Part shown: piece after piece, positions 35,712 to 45,209 of the stretch | How positions within the stretch are numbered: position 1 is the first letter of the stretch | Layout: each line of letters begins with the position of its first letter | DNA from: Ruegeria_C sp040830705 | GTDB taxonomy: Bacteria; Pseudomonadota; Alphaproteobacteria; Rhodobacterales; Rhodobacteraceae | Assembly: GCA_040830705.1 (NCBI GenBank) | Contig: JBFOME010000017.1 | Span: 1-64,000, forward strand | Direction: 5' to 3' | Length of the DNA: 64,000 bases | Notes under the pieces: generated by a model | Databases searched by the model: none | Told to the model about the DNA's origin: nothing | The model's input: only the letters and a program-made list of their open reading frames with translations | Made by a program: the position numbers and the translations under genes

Positions 35712-37055
35712 TCAGCCCTCCTTTTCAATCTTGGTCAGGCAGTCCCGCAGGGCCATCCCGTATTCATACTTTGCCGGACAGGCAAAACCCACAAGGCCGA
35801 GGTCTTCTTCGTCCAACTCCAGCGCGCCAAGCGCCTGCGCGCTGTCGGTATCCATCACCAGCATGGCCCGAAGCAGCTGTGTCGGCAGATAGTCCTGCGG
35901 CATCAGCTCCTCAAAAGTGCCGGTGGGCACCATTGCGCGGCGGCCTCCGTTCAGGTTACTGGTCAGTCCATAAACTTTTTTGGCAAAGGCCGAACCCAGG
36001 ACCGGCTGCACAGCGTACTTTGACGGCATCGGGCGAATCCAGCCCATGGGGATCTGGTCATGATCTTCGCGGATCAGGGTGATCTGTCGCGCGAAGCGGC
36101 CCAGATACGCCTCTGGCCCCTCGGCCTGACGCCCGCTCAGGATCGAGCCAGAAACGACGCGGACCGGATCGGTGCCGTTGATCTCGTCCCGGGTCAGATC
36201 GTCGGTTGATGCGCCTAGCACAGTGCGCACAAGGCGCGGGCGCGCGGCCATGGGGCCGGAGATCGCCACAACAACGCTAGGGTCCAGATGTCCGGTTTGG
36301 ACCAGCCGGCCAATGGCGATCACGTCCTGGTAACCGATGGTCCACACATTGTCTTCGGAGCGAACCGGGCTGAGGAAGTGGATGTGAGTGCCTGCAAGAC
36401 CAGCGGGGTGGGGGCCTGAGAAAGCCGCCGCCTCAACACCGGGCAGATCGCCACCCGGGATCGTGTCGCCGGTTTTTTGGCAGAGATAGGTTGTACCTTC
36501 GGTCAGCAGCGACACCGCTTTCACACCGGCTGCAAAAGCTTCCGGCGCGTCAGCGATGATCAGCGCAGCGTCGGCGGCCAGCGGTTCGCTGTCCATTGCG
36601 GTAACGAAAATGGCCTGCGGCGCGGTGCCGGGGATGGGCATCTTTGAGTATGGCCGGGTACGAAACGCTGTCCAAAGACCGGCGGCGCAAAGTTTCTCGG
36701 TCAGCCCCTCGGCAGTCTCGGCATTGCCGATCGCACTGAAATCGATGCCCTCATCGTTGGCGTCGCCAACTCCGATCACCACACTTTGCAGCACCCGTCG
36801 CGCGCCTCGGTTGACCGCAGTGACTTTGCCGCTCACCGGCGCGACCATCATCGCCTGCGCCGCATCCTTGTGACAGAAGAGCGGCGCACCTCGTTGCACC
36901 TCGTCACCTTCCTGAACCAGCATCTTGGGCTTCAGGTCGATATAGTCCGATCCCAGAACGGCTACGCTGTGGTACTCGGGTCCCGGGTGGATGGTCTGTT
37001 CAGGCGTCCCGTCCACCGGCAGGTTCAGCCCTTTTTTCAAATCGAATGTCCGCAT
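35712..37055 (-). CDS. nqrA: Na+-NQR subunit A
   Basis: 447 residues from the ATG at 37055 (MRTFDLKKGLNLPVDG), the expected length and N-terminus; the frame continues to 37121 but those codons do not match the family. The biotinyl-lipoyl-like segment MVAPVSGKVTAVNRGARR and the central GTHIHFLSPV motif are present. It is a soluble cytoplasmic subunit and the first gene of the operon. The ribosome site is weak. The promoter should lie in 37056-37261. Confidence 0.95.
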   Translation of the reverse strand: MRTFDLKKGLNLPVDGTPEQTIHPGPEYHSVAVLGSDYIDLKPKMLVQEGDEVQRGAPLFCHKDAAQAMMVAPVSGKVTAVNRGARRVLQSVVIGVGDANDEGIDFSAIGNAETAEGLTEKLCAAGLWTAFRTRPYSKMPIPGTAPQAIFVTAMDSEPLAADAALIIADAPEAFAAGVKAVSLLTEGTTYLCQKTGDTIPGGDLPGVEAAAFSGPHPAGLAGTHIHFLSPVRSEDNVWTIGYQDVIAIGRLVQTGHLDPSVVVAISGPMAARPRLVRTVLGASTDDLTRDEINGTDPVRVVSGSILSGRQAEGPEAYLGRFARQITLIREDHDQIPMGWIRPMPSKYAVQPVLGSAFAKKVYGLTSNLNGGRRAMVPTGTFEELMPQDYLPTQLLRAMLVMDTDSAQALGALELDEEDLGLVGFACPAKYEYGMALRDCLTKIEKEG

Positions 37056-37261
37056 TGGCTCGCTACGTTGTTGCACGCTCGACTCCGCAAGTGGTGCTTC
37101 CCTAACGGATGCCCGCCACAAAGCAAATACCCTCGCTCCGCGATCTTACAGTGAAAATCGTGGCGCAGGCTATCGCGCCTCTTATTGCGCATGCGCCAAC
37201 ATGGCAATCAGCTTGGGCGATAAAGCTATGATTTTCCCTAACTCTTGATCCAATTGCCCCT

Positions 37262-38632
37262 TCATTCACCACCAAGCGCGGTCTGAGCAAGGGATTCCGC
37301 CCGTTTCAGATCGCGCTGTCGAAATGCCGCATCCAAAGCGGCAAGGTCCGATTGTGCCGCGTTCTTGTCGTCATTTTGCGCTTTGCGTGCCAGCGCCGTT
37401 CGTGCAGGCCGTACCGTATCAACATAGAGATGTGCGGCCTGTAGACCCGTCTGCAGCGTCTTGGCCGCCGCGTCCACCTGCGCAATTGCGGCGGGGAAAT
37501 CGAGACGGCGAGTCAGGGTATCAGCCTCGCGCAGTAGTTTCGTCACATGCTTTATTTCCTGTTGGACGCATTTGTCCTGCTGGACCTGCCGTAGCTGATC
37601 GCGCTGCCGGAAGAGCTGCTTGAAGGAACTGGCATAACGACCGTTATCCAGCACCGCCTGAGTCAGGTCGATGCAGGCCGCCCGCGATTGGTTGAGCAGG
37701 TGCAGCGCCTTGTTTTCGTCGGGCAGGGCCTTGCGGGCGTCTTTGGTCATCTCGATGATCCGGGTCAACTCGCGTTTAATCGGCCCACCGCTCTTGAGAC
37801 CTTGCAGCGCCTTGATGTGGGCCAATATCTGTCCATGCGCGCGCGTGAATTCTGTCGCCTCTTCGGTCGGGCGCAGCTTGTCCATCAGATCCAGTCCGCG
37901 GGTGCCGAGCTGCAACTCGGTCCGCGCCTTGCGCATGGTCAGCGCGGCACCGACCCAGTTGGCGCTTTTGGCGAAGTTATTGGCATCGTTCATCATCTCG
38001 CGCACGGCGGCGATCACTGGCCTTGCATTGCCGCCACCCGGAGCGCGTGATTCCAACCGTTCGATCTCGGCCTCGATCTCGTGCCGGACCTTGTTGCAAT
38101 TTGCCGCGCGTTCTGCCTCCTGCATCATCGCCGCGTGTCGGGCCTCCTGCGCTTCGCAGGCGATGGTGGCCTGATCGAATTCGCCGCGCGCTTCGGCGGC
38201 CTGACGACGTTTGTCATCACTTTCGAGCCGTTTCAGATAGTCCTCGACCGCTGCGGCACCATGGCCACGGGCCTGAGCACGGGTCTCGGTCAGGCGCGCA
38301 GCAAAGCCTTTGGCTTCGCGCAGATACTCAGTGACATCGTCGATTTCCCGGTCCAGCTTGCGGCCAAGCGCTGCCTGCGCGGATAATGCTGCAGCTGCGT
38401 CGGACTGAGCGCCTTGCGCCGCGTGTTTGCGAGCTGCGGCAATGGCGGTTGCGATGGGCGCGGTGAGGTCCTTCAGCAACTGTCCTGCCCGAGGTGGCAG
38501 GGCGCGGACGCGGTTCAGGCGACCTTCGGCTTCGGCCAGCAATGCATCATAGGTCGAGGCAGCGTCGCCCGGTTCGCCACGGACGGCAATTCCGAAACGC
38601 TCAAGAAAGCTCTGTTGGGTCGGTGTCAGCAT
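37262..38632 (-). CDS. Hypothetical helical/coiled-coil protein
   Basis: 456 residues from the ATG at 38632 (MLTPTQQSFLERFGIAVRG); the frame is open to 38725 but those residues lack the same character. Nearly the whole chain is charged helix rich in Ala, Arg, Glu and Gln, with alanine-rich heptads near 60-230 and again near 370-450. There is no signal peptide or membrane segment, so it is probably cytoplasmic. I do not recognise a family. It is divergent from the TpsB gene, with 187 bp between the starts, and may share control with that operon or be unrelated. Confidence 0.75.
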   Translation of the reverse strand: MLTPTQQSFLERFGIAVRGEPGDAASTYDALLAEAEGRLNRVRALPPRAGQLLKDLTAPIATAIAAARKHAAQGAQSDAAAALSAQAALGRKLDREIDDVTEYLREAKGFAARLTETRAQARGHGAAAVEDYLKRLESDDKRRQAAEARGEFDQATIACEAQEARHAAMMQEAERAANCNKVRHEIEAEIERLESRAPGGGNARPVIAAVREMMNDANNFAKSANWVGAALTMRKARTELQLGTRGLDLMDKLRPTEEATEFTRAHGQILAHIKALQGLKSGGPIKRELTRIIEMTKDARKALPDENKALHLLNQSRAACIDLTQAVLDNGRYASSFKQLFRQRDQLRQVQQDKCVQQEIKHVTKLLREADTLTRRLDFPAAIAQVDAAAKTLQTGLQAAHLYVDTVRPARTALARKAQNDDKNAAQSDLAALDAAFRQRDLKRAESLAQTALGGE

Positions 38633-38819
38633 TTGGTCGGGCCTCGGTGGTTGCCTGGCGAGCAGTCTTTGGGGCAGTGTGGCGCTCAAATGCGTAATCG
38701 CCAACAACTTTTGTGAGCGATGCAAAGAATCCTACCTGCCGCAAATGTTAATGTTACGCCCCTTGCGAAAAGGCGTGCTTTTGAGTTGTCTGGGGCAGGT
38801 CATTTGTTAAGGCAGCGCA

Positions 38820-40556
38820 ATGGCATATTTGAAATTCGACAAATTTCAGAAGGGCGCGTCCCTTTTGGCAACGTTTCTGACTGCGATCTTGCTGTCTGAT
38901 GCGCCAGCGCTGGCGCAATCGGCGTCAAACCTCGCGCCGTCCACGTTTCAGCCCGAGGCTTTGCGACCATCCAGCGGACCCGTCACCGTGGCGCGCGACC
39001 CGGGCGCATCGGCGCCGCCCGGCTCCGAGAACCTTTTCGTTACGATCGGTGGTGTCGACCTGCAGGGTGCTCTGCCGCAGATGGCCGAGGCCAATGCCGC
39101 GTTTCGCCAGTCGCTCATCGGCAAGCAAGTCGCCGTTGCACGCATTTTCAGTGCGACGCGACGTCTAGAGACACAATATGCCGATGCGGGTTTTGTTTTG
39201 GCGCGCGTGGTGTTGCCGCAGCAGACGCTGCGCGACGGCGGCACGTTGCGCATCGTTGTTGTTGACGGTTTCATCGAGAGCATCGATTCGAGCCGCGTGC
39301 CGGAACCGGTCCGCAATCGCGTCGTCAGCTTGACAGACCCGTTGATCGGAAAGCGAGGCGTCCGTCTACGTGATATCGAGCGGGCGTTGCTTCTGGCGGG
39401 CGATACCTATGGTGTAAGGCTATCTTCGGCCCTGAAAACCGGACAGGCAGATGGCGGCACCATCCTGGTGCTGGATGGAAAATACAAGCGTCTCACCGGG
39501 TCGTACGGCTTCGACAACCTGCTCGAGGATGATCTGGGCACAGTAAATTTCAATGCCGGGCTGGAACTGAACAGCGCATTGGGTCTGGGCGAGACCTTCT
39601 ATGGCAGGATCGGCGGCGCGTTTCAGGACTATTTCTCAAGCGATCCGCGGTATCGGATCTTTGCGGCGGGCGCGGTTGTGCCGATCGGGACAAACGGCAT
39701 GACCTTCAATCTTGAAGGCACCGCAAGCCGGGCCACGCCTGACGTCGATTTCCTGCCAACCAACAGCGAGTTCGACCGCCTGTCATTCCGGCTCTACTAT
39801 CCGTGGATCAGGTCGCGTCAGTTCAATCTTACATCGCAGTTCATTCTCGACCGCGTGTGGGATGAGCAGAACTTCACGCCAGATGGCGGCACCGAGGACC
39901 CCATATACAAAGACGATCTGAGTGTGCTGCGCGCGACGCTGGACGGTGGCTGGACCCTCGACAGCGGCGCGGCGTTACAGGCAGGTGTGATCTACTCACA
40001 AGGCATCGATGCGTTTGGCGCACGGGCCGATCCCGAAGGGGATGACACTCCGCTGTCGAGGGCGGGCGCCAGCGCGGAATTCAGCAAGCTGGTCGTTACT
40101 GCGCGCTATGACGTGCCCTTCAATACCAACTGGGTTCTGGGCGTCAGTGGACGGGCGCAAACCAGCTTTGGCGATCCACTTGTCAGCTCTGAGCAGATGA
40201 GCGTTGCGGGCAGCGGCGAGATGTCCACCTTTGACGCGGGCACGTTGCGCGGTGATGATGGCTACGTGCTGCGTGCCGAGATCGGCCGGCAAAGCCGGAC
40301 GGCGGTTCGGGGCTTCCCGTTACTGATTAAACCCTATCTCTTTGGTGGATATAGCCGGTTGGGGCTGGAAGAACCCACCGTTTTGGAACAAAGTACGACA
40401 AAAGCATCGGCCTATGGTGTGGGGCTCGAAATACTGACGCTGGAGGAGGATTCCTTCAGATCTGGCTCCCTGCGCCTGGAGTTCGGGAGGGGAGAACGCG
40501 ATGACGATGGTCCAGAAGGCAATCGTTTCGGAATCGTTGCCAGCCGCAGGTTCTAG
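38820..40556 (+). CDS. Two-partner secretion outer-membrane transporter (TpsB, ShlB/FhaC type)
   Basis: 578 residues. Signal peptide 1-32 (cleavage after PALA). A POTRA-type region (about 70-170) includes FVLARVVLPQQTLRDGGTLRIVV, here split over two strands, followed by a second POTRA and a C-terminal 16-strand barrel ending in the terminal aromatic GNRFGIVASRRF. VRGF in the barrel matches the conserved lid-loop motif VRGY/F of TpsB proteins. It moves the TpsA protein encoded just downstream across the outer membrane. The last 56 bp overlap tpsA in another frame. Confidence 0.92.
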   Translation: MAYLKFDKFQKGASLLATFLTAILLSDAPALAQSASNLAPSTFQPEALRPSSGPVTVARDPGASAPPGSENLFVTIGGVDLQGALPQMAEANAAFRQSLIGKQVAVARIFSATRRLETQYADAGFVLARVVLPQQTLRDGGTLRIVVVDGFIESIDSSRVPEPVRNRVVSLTDPLIGKRGVRLRDIERALLLAGDTYGVRLSSALKTGQADGGTILVLDGKYKRLTGSYGFDNLLEDDLGTVNFNAGLELNSALGLGETFYGRIGGAFQDYFSSDPRYRIFAAGAVVPIGTNGMTFNLEGTASRATPDVDFLPTNSEFDRLSFRLYYPWIRSRQFNLTSQFILDRVWDEQNFTPDGGTEDPIYKDDLSVLRATLDGGWTLDSGAALQAGVIYSQGIDAFGARADPEGDDTPLSRAGASAEFSKLVVTARYDVPFNTNWVLGVSGRAQTSFGDPLVSSEQMSVAGSGEMSTFDAGTLRGDDGYVLRAEIGRQSRTAVRGFPLLIKPYLFGGYSRLGLEEPTVLEQSTTKASAYGVGLEILTLEEDSFRSGSLRLEFGRGERDDDGPEGNRFGIVASRRF

Positions 40557-43500
40557 GCGGCTCAGCGCAAAACTATGGTTGAGCGCCGCTCCGGCTGCGC
40601 TCTTGTTAACTGCGGCGCCTCTGGTCGCGCAGGAACTGCCCACCGGCGGCACGGTGGCTGCGGGTTCAGCAACCATCGCAACAACCGCGCCCGGACAAAT
40701 GACGATTAATCAGAGCAGCAACTCTGCTGTGGTCAACTGGAATTCTTTCTCGGTTGGGCAGGGTGGCCAGGTCGATATCAATCAGCCTTCGGCCCAGTCG
40801 GCGATTCTGAACCGGGTGACGGGTGACACGACCAGTTCCATTCACGGTCAGATCAATGCCAATGGCCGGGTGTTTGTGGTCAATCCCAACGGCATTTTCA
40901 TCGGACCTAACGGCCGTATTAATACCAGCGGCTTCGTCGCCTCGACGCTCGCCATCCAAAACGACGACTTCATGGCGGGCCGCTACCGGTTCAAGGGCAA
41001 CGGTGCTTCGGCAGGCGTCGAAAATGCGGGCGTGATCCAATCCGTGCCGGGCGGCTACGCAGCGCTGATCGGTGGCAAGGTCAAGAATTCCGGCGTCATT
41101 CGCGTACCGCTGGGCAAGGTCGGTCTTGGAGCGGGCGAACAGGTGACGCTGGATTTCACCGGCGACGGGTTCCTGCAGGTGGCGGTGCCGTCGAATGGTG
41201 ACGACACGATGGAGGCGCTGGTCGAGAATTCCGGTGTGATTGAGGCCAATGGCGGTCAGGTTCAGCTGATGGCGGCCAGCGCGCGCGACGCGGCACGGCA
41301 GGTGGTCAACATGTCGGGTGTGATCGAGGCCCGCTCGGTCAGCGGGCGCAATGGTGCCGTGGTGCTGGGCGGCAGCGGTGGCGGCGTTCGGGTGAGCGGG
41401 CGTATCAACACCTCGGCTGAGGTGGTATTGGTGGAGACATCTCCAAGGCCAGTTGCGCGACCGGTCCAGGGCGGAGACATCACCATCACTGGAGAGGCGA
41501 TCACCTTGGCCGGCGCCGATTTAGACGCCAGCGGCGCGGGCGCCGGTGATGGCGGCCTGATCCGTGTGGGCGGCGACTTCGCCGGAGATGGCAGCCTGCA
41601 GCGCGCGGCGACAACCTTTGTCGATGCGGCGACACGCATTTCGGCCGATGGTGGAGAATCCGGGTCCGGTGGCCGGATTGCGGTCTGGTCGGATATCCTG
41701 ACCGAGTTCGACGGAACAATTTCTGCAAAGGGCGGTGATCTGAGCGGCTATGGCGGCTTTGTCGAGGTCTCGGGCCTGGAGACGCTCCGATACCGCGGCC
41801 TGACCGATACCCGTGCGCCGAACGGCGAGGCGGGCAGCCTGTTGCTCGATCCGGTTGATATCATTGTGGATGCCGCCGACGCGGCGACTATTAGTGGCAA
41901 TCTTGAGTCCACCAATGTCACGCTGGACACAAGCGCGTCGGGTCCCGATGAGGGCAATATCACCATTAACAGCGATATCACCTGGAGTTCCTTTAACCAG
42001 TTCGAGCTGCTCGCAGACAACGACATCGCGTTGAACGCCCAGGTTAGCGGACCCAGCGGCACCCTTGCATTGGATGCGGGCGGCACGATCACCACCAGCG
42101 CCGCTGGTGTGATCAATGTGGACACGTTCATTCTGGACGCGGGTGACTGGTTTCAGGAAAACCTAACACTTCCAGGTTTCACCGTCACAGATTTCCAGTT
42201 CAACCCGACTGACGCCAGCTTTTTGCGCGCCCTAAACGGTAATGGCAGCGAAGCTGACCCATATATCCTAACCGATGTCTTTGGCCTGCAGGGGATGGAT
42301 AGCGACAGCCTTCATAGTTCGCATTTCCGGCTGGGCAACGATATCGACGCATCGGGGACTGTAAACTGGGGCGGTGGAGAAGGCGGGTTCGCCCCGATTT
42401 TTAGCTTCGATGGCTCGCTGGATGGTGACCAGCATGGGATCGACGGTCTGGTGGTCATTGACGCTTCGCAGGGCGGGTTGTTCGAGAACTTGAACGAAAC
42501 GGCCCGGGTCTTCGACCTCGGCGTGACCAACGCTGAGATCGACGGGGCCGAAGTGGGCATTCTGGCGACCAACAATGACGGCTCGATCGAAAATGTGATT
42601 GTTACCGGAACGGTAGGCAGCTTCGATGGTCTGGCGGGTGGCATCGTGGCCTTCAATGGCGGTTCCATCACCGATAGTACGGCCGATGTCTCGGTAGATG
42701 CGGGCGGCAGTGAAGGCACCGAAGGCGGGGTCGCGGCAGGTGGGATTGCAGGTATCAACGACGGGACAATTACCCGATCGAACGCAACCGGGGATGTGCT
42801 GGGTAGCGATTTTAACCTTGGTATCACGGTCAACGCAGGTGGTGTGGCAGGCCTCAATTTCGGCACGATTCAAAGCTCATACGCAACGGCGGACGTGTCG
42901 GCGGTGCAGTTCGCAGACGGCGGCACCGGACGGGCCGGCGGTCTGGTCGGGCTGAACGACGGACAGATCATCGACAGCTATTCCACGGCGGCTGTCACGG
43001 TAAGCAACTTTGACACCAATATCGCCGGTGGTCTTGTAGGTACCACCGGGAATAGCGGTACGGACATCGCATCGTTCTGGGACACAGAGACTTCGGGGCA
43101 GACCACCAGTGCTGGCGGCACCGGGCTTACCACCGCAGAATTCCAGGACACCCAGGGGTTCTTTGACCGGACAAGCGCTGATTGGGATTACCTGAATGAC
43201 TGGGCACCCGGCACCTCGGGGCAACACCCGCTGAACCTGACCACCAGCCCGGTGGTATTCGTACAGCCAAACGATATCGCGTCGGTGCAATACGGTGAAA
43301 CGGAAACCGCGAGCACGACCGGAACTATCTCAGGCGGTGCCGGAGACTATGTCTTTGGCCCCGAAGGAGATAACCTGGATACATCCGGATTGCTTTCCTC
43401 GTTGAGCTTTGGGCAGGTGAGCGTGGGCGACACCACCTTCGTGCCGACTGATACGAGCATTAACAGCGACTTCGGGCAGCCCTATCAAGTGATCTCTTTG

Positions 43501-45192
43501 ACCGGGAACACCACGATCACGCCCGCCCCGCTGACGATTACTGCTGACGACCAAACACGCACATACGGCGACGACTTTTCGCTCGGTACAACGGAGTTCT
43601 CGCTGACTGGCGAGTTGTTCTTCGAGGACACACTGGATTCCGTTCTTTTGACCAGCCTGGGCACGGCGCAATTTGCACTGGTGGCAGATAGCCCATATGC
43701 GATCGACGCCAGCGGAGCGCAGGGGACCGGGCTCTCCAACTATAACATCACCTACGAATCTGGAGCCCTGACGATTGACCCGGCGGCGCTAACAGTGACA
43801 GCGGATGATCTGTCGCGGGTTTACGGCGATGGTTTTTCCTTTGCAGGAACCGAATTCACCGTGGAGGGTTTGGTCAACCCTGCCGACTCGGTTGATAGCG
43901 TCACCTTGACCAGTGCGGGTGCGGAAGCCTTCGCCGCTGCGTCGGATACACCCTACGCGATAACGCCCAGCAATGCGACGGGATCGGGCACCGGCAATTA
44001 CGACATCACTTATGTTGATGGCAATCTGGACGTGAACCGCGCCTCTTTGCTGATCGTGCCGAATGATGCGACCCGCGTTTACGGCGATGACTTCGCTTTC
44101 ACCGGAACGGAATTCACCGCCATCGGTGAGGTGCGCGAAGGTGACATCAGCACTGTCGAACTGACCAGTGCGGGGGCCGAGAAATTCGCACCGGTATTGA
44201 CAATTGGAGATGGGGGCAGCCCGTCGCCATATCAAATTCTTGCGGACAACGCCTCGGGCGATGGTGCGGGGAACTACGACATCGGATATGAGATTGGCTT
44301 TCTGGAGGTGGATCCAGCGCCGTTGGTTGTCACCGCATCCGATCAGATCAAACTTGATGGCGACAGCTTCACATTTGCGGGCACCGAGTTTTCGACGTCC
44401 GGGCTGGTGAACCCCGCCGACTCGGTCACGTTTGCCGGATTGTCCAGTGAAGGGGCGAATGCGGATGCCAGCGTCGACGGATCACCATATTCCATCAATA
44501 TCTCCGAGGTTTCGGGAAGCGGATTGAGCAACTATGCAATCACATTGCAAAGTGGGGATTTCTTTGTTGTCCCGCCGGGAGGATTGACGCCGCCACCCAT
44601 TCCAACCATCGAAGTGACGCCGCAGGGTCGGATCAGCCTCACCAGCAACAGCGGTGGCAGCGGCGGTGATGGCGACGGCGGCGGGGGCGGCAGCAGTGGT
44701 GGCACGGCAGTGAACCCTGTAGTGGCCGCTGAGGGTACGCTGGAAACGGTTGATGCTGCCTCGACCGAGTTCGAAGCGCAGGCCTCGGGCTGTGCCAGCG
44801 AAGACGTATCCGACTATCTGGCCTGTGTGGCCGATGCGATGGATGACTATGCCCAGGATTTGGACGCCATCGCGCAAGGCTTGCCGCCAGGTCTGGAGAG
44901 CATCGGCGACATCATCAACGGTGCCAGCGCGGGCGTCCGCGCCGCCGGTGAAAAGGCACAGGCGCGGTTGGCGCTGGCCACCACCGAAGCGGAACGCCAG
45001 CAGATCCGCCGCGAGGCCATTCAAGAGGCCCGCGTCGCGATCCGCAGTGCGCAGACCGAGATTCGCAAGGCGATCACGCTGATCCGCGCCGAAGATCCCG
45101 AGCTTGTGAGTTTGCAAAGAGAGCAGGTAGAGACGATAGTAGCTGCTGTAGGCAGTGCCGAGATCGGTCTGTCCCGTGTGCTGGAACTCTGA
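40501..45192 (+). CDS. Large exported TpsA exoprotein (filamentous haemagglutinin N-domain, GLUG and MBG repeats)
   Basis: 1563 residues. An extended signal peptide (about 1-43) is followed by the TPS secretion domain (about 50-165) with the NPNGIFIGPNGRI motif that TpsB recognises. Next come beta-helix repeats, GLUG-type repeats (about 690-850, pattern GGxxGxNxGxI), four MBG/YDG-type repeats (about 1011-1358), a glycine-rich linker and a helical C-terminus. The only two cysteines I find are C1431 and C1442, near the C-terminus. The start at 40501 has GGGAGGGGAG before it and lies inside the 3' end of tpsB. It is probably a surface fibre or adhesin. Confidence 0.92.
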   Translation: MTMVQKAIVSESLPAAGSRRLSAKLWLSAAPAALLLTAAPLVAQELPTGGTVAAGSATIATTAPGQMTINQSSNSAVVNWNSFSVGQGGQVDINQPSAQSAILNRVTGDTTSSIHGQINANGRVFVVNPNGIFIGPNGRINTSGFVASTLAIQNDDFMAGRYRFKGNGASAGVENAGVIQSVPGGYAALIGGKVKNSGVIRVPLGKVGLGAGEQVTLDFTGDGFLQVAVPSNGDDTMEALVENSGVIEANGGQVQLMAASARDAARQVVNMSGVIEARSVSGRNGAVVLGGSGGGVRVSGRINTSAEVVLVETSPRPVARPVQGGDITITGEAITLAGADLDASGAGAGDGGLIRVGGDFAGDGSLQRAATTFVDAATRISADGGESGSGGRIAVWSDILTEFDGTISAKGGDLSGYGGFVEVSGLETLRYRGLTDTRAPNGEAGSLLLDPVDIIVDAADAATISGNLESTNVTLDTSASGPDEGNITINSDITWSSFNQFELLADNDIALNAQVSGPSGTLALDAGGTITTSAAGVINVDTFILDAGDWFQENLTLPGFTVTDFQFNPTDASFLRALNGNGSEADPYILTDVFGLQGMDSDSLHSSHFRLGNDIDASGTVNWGGGEGGFAPIFSFDGSLDGDQHGIDGLVVIDASQGGLFENLNETARVFDLGVTNAEIDGAEVGILATNNDGSIENVIVTGTVGSFDGLAGGIVAFNGGSITDSTADVSVDAGGSEGTEGGVAAGGIAGINDGTITRSNATGDVLGSDFNLGITVNAGGVAGLNFGTIQSSYATADVSAVQFADGGTGRAGGLVGLNDGQIIDSYSTAAVTVSNFDTNIAGGLVGTTGNSGTDIASFWDTETSGQTTSAGGTGLTTAEFQDTQGFFDRTSADWDYLNDWAPGTSGQHPLNLTTSPVVFVQPNDIASVQYGETETASTTGTISGGAGDYVFGPEGDNLDTSGLLSSLSFGQVSVGDTTFVPTDTSINSDFGQPYQVISLTGNTTITPAPLTITADDQTRTYGDDFSLGTTEFSLTGELFFEDTLDSVLLTSLGTAQFALVADSPYAIDASGAQGTGLSNYNITYESGALTIDPAALTVTADDLSRVYGDGFSFAGTEFTVEGLVNPADSVDSVTLTSAGAEAFAAASDTPYAITPSNATGSGTGNYDITYVDGNLDVNRASLLIVPNDATRVYGDDFAFTGTEFTAIGEVREGDISTVELTSAGAEKFAPVLTIGDGGSPSPYQILADNASGDGAGNYDIGYEIGFLEVDPAPLVVTASDQIKLDGDSFTFAGTEFSTSGLVNPADSVTFAGLSSEGANADASVDGSPYSINISEVSGSGLSNYAITLQSGDFFVVPPGGLTPPPIPTIEVTPQGRISLTSNSGGSGGDGDGGGGGSSGGTAVNPVVAAEGTLETVDAASTEFEAQASGCASEDVSDYLACVADAMDDYAQDLDAIAQGLPPGLESIGDIINGASAGVRAAGEKAQARLALATTEAERQQIRREAIQEARVAIRSAQTEIRKAITLIRAEDPELVSLQREQVETIVAAVGSAEIGLSRVLEL
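43531..44575 (+). repeat. Four tandem MBG/YDG-type repeat units within tpsA
   Basis: Units begin near 43531, 43788, 44047 and 44319, about 257-272 bp apart. Each encodes a strand plus a R-V-Y-G-D-x-F-x-F-x-G-T-E-F type motif and ends with G-x-G-x-x-N-Y-x-I-T. The DNA has diverged between units, so these are old protein-level repeats rather than recent duplications. Confidence 0.75.
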
Positions 45193-45209
45193 CGACTGGG
45201 AAATAAAGA

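Noticed and set aside
43531..44575. Regularly spaced repeats that might look like a CRISPR or satellite array
   Set aside because: Units of about 260 bp stay in frame, have diverged in DNA and code for MBG-type domains of TpsA. No CRISPR array was seen anywhere in the window.
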